Shown piece after piece: positions 49,491-59,000 of a stretch of 64,000 bases of DNA. Numbering within the stretch: position 1 is the stretch's first letter; the number at the start of each line of letters is the position of its first letter. The position numbers and the translations under genes are program-made. The notes beneath the pieces were generated by a model. It had not been told where the DNA came from and did no database searches. It saw nothing but the letters and a program-made list of their open reading frames with translations. Origin of the DNA: Verrucomicrobiota bacterium (lineage in GTDB: Bacteria > Verrucomicrobiota > Verrucomicrobiia > Limisphaerales > JADJPG01); assembly GCA_016713365.1 (NCBI GenBank), contig JADJPG010000104.1, forward strand, positions 1 through 64,000. Direction: 5' to 3'.

Positions 49491-50468
49491 TCAAGGAGTG
49501 TCGGACATCGTCACGCCCGGCAGCCGGGGCGGCTGGCTTTTCTGCGTGGGAATCGAAAGCTGTTCGACGCGCGCCTGATCGATGCGGATCTCGAGCCCGT
49601 GTTTCATGGCCGCGTGGAAGTCGCGTTCCGCCAGCGCGGCTTTGTCGCGGGCGCTCTGGTGGCGCAAGAGCTCCTTCACCTCGGCCAGTGGCTTTCGGGC
49701 GGCATCGCGTATCTCCACGAGCCTCGCGATGAAATAACCGCGCGACGTTTCGATGAGCGGAGCGAAATCTCCGGCTTTCGAAACTTTCTCCAAAGCGTCG
49801 ACGAGCGCGGGTTCCACTGCAGCGGCACCTCGCGAAAACCAACCGAGGTCGCCGCCCTTGTAGCGTGTGACCTGATCGTCGGAGTGCCGTACGCACAGTT
49901 GCGCGAACGCCTGAGCGTCGCCGGCGCGGGCTTCGGCGAGGATGGATTCAGCGCGTCGCCGCGCTTCCGCCTTCTTTTCAGCGGAGGCGTTTGCCGGTTG
50001 CGCGATGAACAACATGGCGCCCCGCATTGACGCCGGCTGAACAAAGCGATCGCCACTGGCTTCGTAGGCGGTCTGAATCTCCTGCTCGCTGACGACGGAC
50101 GTGGCGTTCGTGAAACGCTGTTCCCGGAACTGCGCGATGATCAGGTTCTTGATGCGCGCCTGCATCTCGGGCGATTGGTCGAACCCGCTGGCCTTTGCCT
50201 GGGCGAAAATCGCCTCCTGTCGGACGAGGCGTTCGAGGGTTTCGAGCTTTTGTTCCAGCGTGACGGCTTCCGCCGGAGTGGCACCGAAGCGACGTCGCAG
50301 TTCGCTGCGCAGGGTTTCCTCCGAGATTTCCTGACCGCCGATGGTCGCCACTGCCGTCGCGGGAAACGCCGACGAAACGACGGCATCCTTCTCCGCGCTT
50401 TTCCGGCACGACAACGTGCCGGCGGCGACGAAGGCGAGGGCAACCCAGGCCAACAGATTCGATCTCAT
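49491..50468 (-). CDS. PpiC/SurA-type peptidyl-prolyl isomerase lipoprotein
   Basis: 325 aa from ATG 50468, with GGAGG about 13 nt upstream. The N-terminus WVALAFVAAGTLSCRK is a lipoprotein signal with Cys as the first mature residue. A SurA/PrsA-like helical domain follows (ATIGGQEISEETLRSELRRR...LERLVRQEAIFAQAKASGFD). The parvulin domain (~170-270) has FAQLCVRHSDDQVTRYKGGD, LGWFSRGAA and FAPLIETSRGYFIARLVE. It would act in the periplasm on folding of exported proteins. As first gene of the operon with the GWN protein and the giant protein, it is probably their dedicated foldase. Confidence 0.85.
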   Translation of the reverse strand: MRSNLLAWVALAFVAAGTLSCRKSAEKDAVVSSAFPATAVATIGGQEISEETLRSELRRRFGATPAEAVTLEQKLETLERLVRQEAIFAQAKASGFDQSPEMQARIKNLIIAQFREQRFTNATSVVSEQEIQTAYEASGDRFVQPASMRGAMLFIAQPANASAEKKAEARRRAESILAEARAGDAQAFAQLCVRHSDDQVTRYKGGDLGWFSRGAAAVEPALVDALEKVSKAGDFAPLIETSRGYFIARLVEIRDAARKPLAEVKELLRHQSARDKAALAERDFHAAMKHGLEIRIDQARVEQLSIPTQKSQPPRLPGVTMSDTP

Positions 50469-50563
50469 CTCGGTAATCACTCCTCCAATGCGCGAACGCG
50501 GACAGAAAAGGGCCACGCGGGAAGAAATAATTTTTGGCCGGGAGAAAAGGGCGTCGGATCAGG

Positions 50564-50619
50564 GCGAGAACGGGCGTTCTCGCGCGGCGTGACCGTCCAA
50601 GAGGTGGGTTGAAGAACCC
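50564..50619. terminator. Two hairpins between kinase and PpiC operon
   Basis: An 8-bp stem GCGAGAAC (50564-50571) and GTTCTCGC (50576-50583) with loop GGGC, and a 5-bp stem GGGTT/AACCC (50606-50619) with loop GAAG. Both lie just after the kinase stop on the minus strand. There is no immediate T-run, so termination strength is uncertain. The rest of the gap shows nothing else. Confidence 0.4.
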
Positions 50620-50685
50620 CCAGAAGCTGAAATTAGGACGAGGGGCGCGAACAGCCGGACCGCGGCTACGGCCGGGAAGTTGAAC

Positions 50686-53600
50686 CTACGGCCGCGGGCG
50701 GAACGCCTGCCAGCGTTCCTGCATTTCGGCGACGGACAGCGGGGCCATGCCAAGACCGAGCCGAAGCTTGTTCGCGGAGAGCAGTTCGGCCTCGCGCTGG
50801 AGTTCGTGAAGCGGCTCGGTGGTCGGCGAGACGTCCCAGACGCGGGCGGTTCCGTCCGGACTGTAGGTGATCACTTCGCGGCCGTCCGGGCTCCATTCGC
50901 CGGCGCTGACCTGGTGGTTGTGAATGAGCGGCGGCGTGATCGCCTCGCCGGAAGCGGCGTCCCAAACGCGCGCTGTTTTGTCCATCGAAACGGTGAGCAG
51001 CAGTCGGCTGTCAGGGCTAAAGCTGGCGTGCCAGATGTAAGAGGCATGGCGCAACGGCGGCGTGGTGGCGTGGCCGGTCGTCGCATCCCAGACCACGGCG
51101 GTCGTGTCTTCGCTGCCGGTGACGATGGAGCGTCCGTCCGGGCTGTAGGCGGCGAACAGGACGCCATCGCGATGGGCCAACGGCGGACCGACGGATTCGC
51201 CGGTCTCCGCGTTCCAGACGCGTGCTTCGCGGGACAACTGGGAGATGTCGGAAGGGGCGGTGACCACGCGCTTCCCATCCGGGCTGAACGACGCCCAGTA
51301 CACATCGCAGACGTGTTTCATCGACTGGCCGACGCGCTCGCCCGTCGTCGCGTCCCACACTTGCGCGGTGTGATCGCGACTGGCGGTGACCACGCGTTTG
51401 CCGTCGCGACTGAACTCCGCGGTCCGCACCGGTCCTCGATGACGCAACAGCGGAGCCAGCAGATCTCCGCGGGACGAATCCCAGATTCCCGCACTGCCGT
51501 CGGAGCTTGCTGTCAGCAATCGCGTCCCATCTGGGCTGAACTCCACGCTCGCGACGAGATTGCTGTGCGCTAGAAACGAATGGACGATGGTGGCCGTCAG
51601 GCCGTCGAGAACGGTGACGGCGCCGTTGGTGGAGCCGATGGCAATCTGGCGGCCGCTCGGGCTGAATCGACCTGCGGAGGTTGCGACGGCGATGCGGTTC
51701 GACGCCAGCAGCGCGCCGGTGGAGCGATCCCAAATGTTGACCCAGCCATTTCGTCCGGCGGTGGCGATACGATTGCCGTCCGGGCTGTAGGCTGCGAAGG
51801 TCACGCGCCCATCATGACGGAAAATGTGCCGTGCCACCGAAGCGGCTTCGAGATCCCAGACGCGAACGGATTCATCCTGACCCCCGGTCAGCAGCCATTT
51901 GCTGTCCGGGCTGAACGCCGCGACGGCCACATACCCGGCGTGATGCAGCCACGGGGATGCCGGCGAACCATTGTGCGGATTCCACAGTCGCGCCGTGCCG
52001 TCCCAGCTCGCCGTGGCGAACTTCTTTCCATCCGGGCTGAAGATCGATCGTCCCACGCCGCGCGCGTGGCGCATCGCGTCGCCAGTCGGCAGACCGGTGG
52101 CGACGTCGTAGATGCGGGCGAGACCCTCCCAGCTGGCGGCCCCGATCCATTTCCCGTCCGGGCTAAGCTGGCAATCGAAGATGTCCCCGAGCGGTGAATG
52201 AAGCGACATCAGTTGCCGGCCCGTAGCGAACTCCCACACGCCGAGGCCGCATGGCTGGGAGCCGAACGTGGCGCCAAACACGCTACCATCGCGGGACATC
52301 CAGAGCCGGTGGATGGTCCCGGGGAAAGTCATGGGCGAACCGAGAGGCTCTCCCGAGGAAAGCTCCCAACGGTAAAGCGTGTAGTCCCGCTGAAGCGCCA
52401 GAGCGCGTTGTCCGTCGCTGGAAACGCGCGTCTCCAAGTAGGGACCTTTGGAACCGGAGAGCCGGGTTCCGTTGGTGTTCCAATACCGATCGTGAACGAC
52501 CAGTCCCTGGGGAGATTCCACGAGCGAAAGGTCATGAGGAATCCCGCCCGGAAGCGCCGGGATATCACGGACTCCGGGGACCGCAGATTCGCTGGAGACG
52601 GTGCGTTGAAAAAGTTCTGAGGTATGCGGAACGAGGCTTTCCAACGTGATACCGCTTTCGAAATCCCACACGCTGCCGCGTCCGTCGTCACGCATGGCCA
52701 CGACCCGCTGGCTGTCCGCCGTGAACGCCGCCTGCGCCACGAACCGGCCCATGAAACCGATGTGCGCGAGCCGGGGGATGAAGCGTCGCGTCGCAGCGAT
52801 GCGTCGCCGGTGAATGTCTTCCCGCGCAGCGTCGCCTTGCTCCAAGCGCATCGCCTCCACGAACCACAACAACGCCGCTGCGTGATCGCCATTTGCGACG
52901 AGCTTGTTGCCGCTGCTGACATTCAGCAGCACCAACTGACGGCGCGACTCCTCCGTCTTGGCCTGGGCGATTTCGCGTGCTTCATCGGCATCCCGACGCA
53001 GTTCCGATTGAGTGTGCTCGGCGTCGACGGCGCGTTGGCGCGCCTCGCGTTCGCGGAAGAACATTACCGTGGCAATGCCAAGGCCGACCACGAGCGCGAG
53101 TGCCGCGGCGAAGGCCGAGAAGAAGAACGTGCGATTGCGGCGGACGAGTTTTTGGAAGGCATCCCACCCACTCGGCGGACGCGCGCCGACTGGTTCGTTG
53201 TCGAGATGCCGCCGTAAATCAACGGCGAGCGCGCCAGCGCTTTCGTAACGGCGCGCGCGATCTTTCTCGAGCGCCTTGAGCACGATCCAGTCGAGGTCGC
53301 CGCGCACGGAGGAGATTAGGCGCGGCGGCTCCGTGGCGCGGAATCCTGCGACGATGGATTGTTCGCCCACGGGCAGCTGGCGCAGTCGCGTCGAAGGCTT
53401 GGCCGGATCGGTTTCGCAGATGGTTCGCCGCAAGGAATCAATGCCGGCTCGAAGCAGCTCCTCACCGTCGAACGGCGGCCGGCCGGTGAGCAATTCGTAG
53501 AGCAACACGCCTAGCGAATAGATGTCGCTGCGAGTGTCGATGTCCACGCCACCCATCCGCGCCTGTTCTGGGCTCATGTAGGCAGGCGTGCCGAGAAACA

Positions 53601-54333
53601 GCTCGGCGTGCGTGAAGATGGTCTTGTCCGTGAGCTGGAGATCTGTCGTGGCCTTCGCGATGCCGAAGTCGATCACCTTCGGCACCGGCACGCCGTCGTG
53701 CTGGCTGACGAGGATGTTCGAGGGCTTGAGGTCGCGATGGATGACACCCTTCTGGTGCGCATGCTGGACCGCGTGGCAGACCTGGATGAAAAGCTCCAAC
53801 CGTTCAGTAGTGGAGAGGTTGTTTCGATCACAAAACTCGGTGATGCGGATGCCTTCCACCAGTTCCATCACGAAGTACGGCCGGCCGGAATCCGTCGCAC
53901 CGGAGTCGAGCACCTTGGCGATGTTCGGGTGCTCCATCATCGCCAGCGCCTGCCGCTCCGCCTCGAAACGCGCGATGACGGATCGCGTGTCCATGCCGAG
54001 CTTGATGACCTTCAGCGCCACCTTGCGCTTCACCGGCTCGTGTTGCTCCGCGCGGTAAACCACGCCACAGCCGCCTTCGCCGATCTTTTCGAGGATGCGA
54101 TAGTGTCCGATCACTTCCGCAGAACCCGCCGTTACCTTCGGCGAACTCGATTCCTCCCCGCCCTGCATGAATCCTCCGGCGGTATCGTGCGCGCGGAGGA
54201 GCTCTTCGACTCGCCGACGCAACGCGTCGTCTCCGACGCACGCCTTCGCGACGAACTGAGCGCGCGCGGCGGCATCTTGCAGCTCGGACGCTTCGTCAAA
54301 AATCTGTCGGACGGTTTTGGTCGGTTTATCCAT
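50686..54333 (-). CDS. Ser/Thr protein kinase with WD40 propellers
   Basis: 1215 aa. The N-terminal helical region IFDEASELQDAAARAQFVAK and VEELLRAHDTAGGFM is typical of PknB-type kinases in this phylum. The kinase domain (~78-380) has GEGGCGVVYRA, the Lys in VALKVIKLG, HRDLKPSN, DFGIAKA, AYMSPEQA and SDIYSLGVLLYELLTGR, all complete. A membrane helix lies at about 405-425 (FFFSAFAAALALVVGLGIAT), followed by a coiled linker. At least twelve WD40 repeats fill the rest (VAAFSPDSKWLLTGGQDESV, AEFSRDGKRVVTASRDHTAQ, FAAYSPDGRSIVTGSEDTTA). It follows the sigma gene by 91 nt and lies between the two Tc-like operons. Confidence 0.9.
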   Translation of the reverse strand: MDKPTKTVRQIFDEASELQDAAARAQFVAKACVGDDALRRRVEELLRAHDTAGGFMQGGEESSSPKVTAGSAEVIGHYRILEKIGEGGCGVVYRAEQHEPVKRKVALKVIKLGMDTRSVIARFEAERQALAMMEHPNIAKVLDSGATDSGRPYFVMELVEGIRITEFCDRNNLSTTERLELFIQVCHAVQHAHQKGVIHRDLKPSNILVSQHDGVPVPKVIDFGIAKATTDLQLTDKTIFTHAELFLGTPAYMSPEQARMGGVDIDTRSDIYSLGVLLYELLTGRPPFDGEELLRAGIDSLRRTICETDPAKPSTRLRQLPVGEQSIVAGFRATEPPRLISSVRGDLDWIVLKALEKDRARRYESAGALAVDLRRHLDNEPVGARPPSGWDAFQKLVRRNRTFFFSAFAAALALVVGLGIATVMFFREREARQRAVDAEHTQSELRRDADEAREIAQAKTEESRRQLVLLNVSSGNKLVANGDHAAALLWFVEAMRLEQGDAAREDIHRRRIAATRRFIPRLAHIGFMGRFVAQAAFTADSQRVVAMRDDGRGSVWDFESGITLESLVPHTSELFQRTVSSESAVPGVRDIPALPGGIPHDLSLVESPQGLVVHDRYWNTNGTRLSGSKGPYLETRVSSDGQRALALQRDYTLYRWELSSGEPLGSPMTFPGTIHRLWMSRDGSVFGATFGSQPCGLGVWEFATGRQLMSLHSPLGDIFDCQLSPDGKWIGAASWEGLARIYDVATGLPTGDAMRHARGVGRSIFSPDGKKFATASWDGTARLWNPHNGSPASPWLHHAGYVAVAAFSPDSKWLLTGGQDESVRVWDLEAASVARHIFRHDGRVTFAAYSPDGNRIATAGRNGWVNIWDRSTGALLASNRIAVATSAGRFSPSGRQIAIGSTNGAVTVLDGLTATIVHSFLAHSNLVASVEFSPDGTRLLTASSDGSAGIWDSSRGDLLAPLLRHRGPVRTAEFSRDGKRVVTASRDHTAQVWDATTGERVGQSMKHVCDVYWASFSPDGKRVVTAPSDISQLSREARVWNAETGESVGPPLAHRDGVLFAAYSPDGRSIVTGSEDTTAVVWDATTGHATTPPLRHASYIWHASFSPDSRLLLTVSMDKTARVWDAASGEAITPPLIHNHQVSAGEWSPDGREVITYSPDGTARVWDVSPTTEPLHELQREAELLSANKLRLGLGMAPLSVAEMQERWQAFRPRP

Positions 54334-54424
54334 CAGTGTTGCCGCCGGCCGGAATTCAATCCGCCGTGGTCACGTCACAACATGCGAAATCTCGTGGGAA
54401 AAGGGGCCATCCTGCATCGCCGCG

Positions 54425-54991
54425 TCAACCCGCTCCATTGGCGCGGCGGATCTCGTCGTAGAGCCAGGCGCGGGCAAAGGTCCAGTTCCGCTTGGCCGTA
54501 CGCACGGAAACGCCGAGCGCCGCGGCAGCTTCCTCGTTGGTCATGCCGGCGAAGAAACGGAGATTCACCAACTCAGCGGCCTGAGGATCCTCTCGCGCGA
54601 GCTTGTCGAGCGCGTCGTTCACGAGAAGCAACGTCTCGTCGCTGGCGTGAATCGCGATATCGGCGTGTTCGAGATCAAGCCGTTCGAATCCCGCGCCGCG
54701 CTTCGCGGTCTGCTTCCGCCGCGCACGTTCGATGAGAATGCGGCGCATCGCTTCTGCTGCTGCGGCGAAGAAATGGCCACGCCCGTCGAATCGAGGATTC
54801 TCGCTTCCGACCAATCGCATCCACGCCTCATGCACAAGCGCGGTCGGTTGCAGGGTGTGGCCAGCCTGCTCGGAAGCCATCTTGCTGGCCGCCAGCTGAC
54901 GAAGCTCGCGATAAACCAGCGGAAACAACTCGTCGGCAGCTTTTGGATCGCCGGAACTGACGGAGTTCAGAATTCGCGTGGCTTCGGACAT
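54425..54991 (-). CDS. ECF-type RNA polymerase sigma factor (planctomycete/verrucomicrobial type)
   Basis: 188 aa from ATG 54991 (MSEATRILNSVSSGD). Region 2 LFPLVYRELRQLAASKMASE with HTLQPTALVHEAWMRL is the hallmark of the ECF family common in Planctomycetes and Verrucomicrobia. Region 4 is the helix-turn-helix MTNEEAAAALGVSVRTAKRN, and FARAWLYDEIRR ends it. It is paired with the WD40 kinase 91 nt downstream. No copy of the TTGGAAC-18-CTGTAGG promoter was found before it, so it likely has a different target site from the 22494 sigma factor. Confidence 0.9.
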   Translation of the reverse strand: MSEATRILNSVSSGDPKAADELFPLVYRELRQLAASKMASEQAGHTLQPTALVHEAWMRLVGSENPRFDGRGHFFAAAAEAMRRILIERARRKQTAKRGAGFERLDLEHADIAIHASDETLLLVNDALDKLAREDPQAAELVNLRFFAGMTNEEAAAALGVSVRTAKRNWTFARAWLYDEIRRANGAG

Positions 54992-55140
54992 TTTGCTTGG
55001 GTAAAAGCCGCGCCACCATCCCTTGCGGGATGAACTACGAGGCATTCCGCATTTTGCAGATTTGCCCGCGGTTGTCCATCCTCCGGAATCAATTGGACAC
55101 CACCCGAAACTCCATCGCTCCCCAGTCCGCGCCGCGGTAA

Positions 55141-55941
55141 TTACTCACCGAATTCCAGATAACCGAATCGCGAGGGTTGATGAAACCCAGGCAGGCGGGT
55201 GGGCGACCAACTCAGCAATTCAGCCTCCTGCCCTTTGGTGCGATTGAAGCGATAAAAATTTCCGCGCCACACGGTCCGAGGCTTCGGCGGGGCTTCACCC
55301 AGGTCCGAGAACGGGATCATCACCTCCACCGTCCAACGCTTGTCCTTGTCACCGGATTGATTCGCGGTGCCGTCGAGCACGACAGCACTCTTCATCCCTT
55401 TCGCCGTGTAGCTCCACTCACCTGAAAACGATTTCGAAAGGCCCGCCTGGTCCAGATCGTTCTTGATGATCGCATCAAACACTCCGCCGAGTGGATTCCA
55501 CTGGAGCTCGAAATAGCGTTCGAGCTTGCCCGAGGTGATGAAAAACTCCGCGACTTCCTCCTCCCAGAACTTGCTGTCCCGCGCGGTGAACGTGGCCTGC
55601 ACGTCGGAGTCTGTGCAGCTCCAGCCGAGGTAAAGAGCCTCGTCATCGTACCAAACCCGGACCGAAGTGCCCTCGCGCTCTGCGGCCTTCGATTCGTTCA
55701 AAACAAAGGGCTCGAGATTCACCGCCTTTGTCCAAACCGCCTCGTTCAACTTACCGTCAACGGTTACGACACTCTTCAATTTGGGAATAACCACGCGCCG
55801 GGGCGCCTCCGCGCCAACGGCGGAATCGGCCGCACTGATGAGATGAAACGGGACGACGACTCCGAGAAAAACTGCTGCCACCAGAAAGCGAAGTGCCCGA
55901 ACCAGATTCCCCGCCACCTTGGATGCGTTTAGTGATTTCAT
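55141..55941 (-). CDS. Exported CBM9/DOMON-like carbohydrate-binding protein
   Basis: 266 aa. The signal region is long (LVRALRFLVAAVFLGVVVPF, cleavage near SAADSAVGAEA). The single domain fits family 9 binding modules: LKSVVTVDGKLNEAVWTKAV, RVWYDDEALYLGWSCTDSDV, SKFWEEEVAEFFITSGK, YFELQWNPLGGVFD and WTVEVMIPFSDLGEAPPKPR. It contains the usual ending WRGNFYRFNR, LLSWSPTRLPGFHQPSRFGY. Such domains bind sugars or heme in exported enzymes; here the domain stands alone. It follows the TcBC-like gene by 77 nt in the same direction and may be cotranscribed with it. Confidence 0.75.
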   Translation of the reverse strand: MKSLNASKVAGNLVRALRFLVAAVFLGVVVPFHLISAADSAVGAEAPRRVVIPKLKSVVTVDGKLNEAVWTKAVNLEPFVLNESKAAEREGTSVRVWYDDEALYLGWSCTDSDVQATFTARDSKFWEEEVAEFFITSGKLERYFELQWNPLGGVFDAIIKNDLDQAGLSKSFSGEWSYTAKGMKSAVVLDGTANQSGDKDKRWTVEVMIPFSDLGEAPPKPRTVWRGNFYRFNRTKGQEAELLSWSPTRLPGFHQPSRFGYLEFGE

Positions 55942-56018
55942 GCGTCGATGCTAGCCCGCGGCCATCGCAAGGCAAGCCAGACACCGAAACCTTCCTCTGC
56001 GCGATATCCTCCCGCAGG

Positions 56019-59000
56019 CTACTCCGACTTCGCCGCGGCTTTGGCCCTGCGCTCCCGCTGTTGCCAGTATCGAAGCTCCCGGTTCGCCCGACGCAATTCG
56101 CTCTCTTCCTTCTCAATCGCTGCATTGATCGATTTCATTTCCCGTTCCCGATCGGCGATATACTTGTTCGTCTTCTTCACCAACTCGTCGACTCGCTTCT
56201 GCTGCTCCGCAAGCTTGGGAGCGAGTCGATTCGCGCCGTCGCGATAAATGGCGGCAGTCTGGTTCCAACTCGCTGCGGCTTGCTTGTAGTGCGCCGCCGC
56301 CGCGCGGTTCGCCTGAATGCTTTTCTCCGTGTGTTCGAGAATGGCACTGGGCCCGTATCCCGTCAGGTCGAGCAATGACCAGATGATTCCCACGGGCGGG
56401 ATGGCAATGCTCATCGCGGACTTCGCGCCTTCGTTGAGGGCTTGTCCTCCCGTTGCCGCCGAAGGATCCATCAGGAACTGCCCGCCCTTGATGGCCAGAC
56501 TTACTCCCATCGTCACCTTGCCAGCGCCGGATGCCAGTGTCTTCCCGCCGCCAGACATCGTATATCGCCAGACATCAAGTTCCTCCGCGCCGCCCGCAAC
56601 CAGTCCAACGACATCCGACATCGTCCCAAGCGATTCCGTCTCGTCGAGGCCCAACGGATCGCTATAGCGCAGCGGATTGTTCAGCACATACGAGTAAAGG
56701 TTTCCTTTCTGCGGATTGCTTAAGAACGCGGTCTGCTCGGATTTCTCCAGAAGGTCAACATGGAGGAACTTCGGGTCCACGCTGGAGAACCGTCCGAGGT
56801 TTGCCGCCAGAAAACGGGATTCGAAGTAGTGCAAACCGCTCTCGCGATCCCGCTCCTTCTGAGTGAAACCATAGTATGCCTCGACATCGGAAGCCCGACT
56901 CTCGTGCCGTAGCGCGCCGAAAGGATGATAAGACGATTCCTCCACCACGGCACCGTCAGCATCGGTGATGACCGTCGCAGATCCGAGATGATCCGCGTGA
57001 TAAAGTAGGATTCGCCGGGACGCGGGAAACGGATCGAGCGTCACCGGAGCATCACTGGCAATGTAGATCGCCTGCCCAGGCGCAACGAACGCCGGAAGCT
57101 CGCTCGCCATTCCAATCTCGCCTCGAAGCCCGGCCTCCCACCTGCGGCGAGCAGGATCGAACATCCACCCCGAAGCCAGGGAGGGAAGCTCGATCGCCCA
57201 CGGGACCATCCCCGGCCCGGCGACATACCCGCCACCGGCCGGAACCACCCGCGTCGCCGCCTCCACGAATTCACCCTCAACGCTCGCGACAAAGTTTGTC
57301 GTCGCCCGAATCCAGAAGACGCCGCCCGCACTGACGGATGCATTCCGCGGCACTGATTCATACGCCCGCGTAGTCTGGTTCCATCGATGCACCGACAGGA
57401 CCACCCCTGCCCGGCCATCGACTGACTCCAATTGTTCCCAAAACCTCTCCGCGTTAATCGCGATCGAAACCAGGTTCCAGCCCGCGTGAAAACGAATCCG
57501 TTGCACACGGCGATGATGTTCAATCGAGCCCGTGATCTGCGCGACGCGAGTTCCGGAATTGAAGACATACTTCACCGGCAAATCGTGATCCCGAACCTCA
57601 AAGTGCCTTCCCGGATACAGGGTAAACGTCGACTCTGGCCGCGACGCTTTCGACGTGCCCACTAGTTGAGCCTCCCGAAGTTCACCGGACTTCCACAACA
57701 CCCGCTTCAATACACGACGTCCCGTGAAATCGTAGCGATAGTCCGCTTTCATGGAGTCGTCCTCCACCGACACCAGACGATCCCGAAAATCCCACTGACA
57801 CTTCAGCCCATCGTTTGTGGTGATGTTCCCGTTTGAGTCATAGGCAAATGCCCGAGTTCCATTGGTGTTAACAATCCCCGTCAGCGCATGTGGCCCCGCC
57901 GGGTCAGCAGCACCTCGCCCGATCCGTTCACTGGCTCCACGTGTCCCACCAAATGACATCGTTCCGACATCCGTCACTGGCAATCCGCGTTCCAGCTGCG
58001 CGATGTCGCTCGTCTGCGCCTGCATGTTGCCTACTCGATCATAGCGAAAATTGATTTCTCCGCCGTTGGAGCTCGGGGGATTCGGGAGATTGTATTGCAC
58101 GCGAGTCAGCCGATACAGCGCGTCGTAACTGAAGCGCTGGGAATTCCTCCGTCGATCTCCGGCTGCGATCGCCGAGAAAGGTCGTTCATCGCGCATCGCA
58201 CTCACATTGGACACCGGATCGAGCTCGTAGGCGAAATGAACCAACTCCGCGCCGCGCGCCGTGTCGCTCGTCAGCAGGCGACTCACCCGCTGCCGCTCGT
58301 CATAGTTGTAACGCGTCCGCACGCCATTGCCGAAAACCACCTGCTCCTGCTGCAACGATGGAAGATAACTGGCGCCCGCGACAATCTCGCCACCCGCTTC
58401 GCCATGGATTCCCTCGATGAGATTGCGCGCATTAAACCGGTAGTTTACCTCGTCGTTGTCGGGAAAGATCATCTTCGTGATCCGATCCAGCGAATCATAA
58501 ACGTACGCGGTGCGGTACGAGACAGCTGTCGCCGGACTGAACATCAAATCCGGTGACAGCACGGGATCCAGAATCCGTTTCACGCTCCATTCCATGCGAC
58601 CGCGTTCATCAAAGGAACTGTGTTCCCCGCCGCTCGAATCTTCGACCCACGCCAGAGTTCCGCGAGTGTTCCGCGCGACCGCGCTGTTTCCATCCCCCGT
58701 TTCCAACAGTCCCGACGCCTCATCGTAGTGATAAATGACATCGGGCGAACGCTGATAACTGAACTCAGCAGTAGTCTCGTCGTGATAATCCTCCGTCAGA
58801 ATCCGATTGGCGCCGTCGTGCGTATAAGTCGTGCGCTGTCCTTTCGCGTCGATGAGCTCGATCAGATTCGACGCTTCATCATACCGGCAATGCGAGATGC
58901 CGGCGTCGGCATCGTTCATCCAAACCTTTCGACGCATCCCATCGTAGCGAAACTCCTTCACGTTATTCTGCGCGTCGATGATACGCGTCAACCTGTCGTT

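Noticed and set aside
55005..55025. Small hairpin CATCCC...GGGATG before the third sigma gene
   Set aside because: Only six base pairs, with no supporting context.
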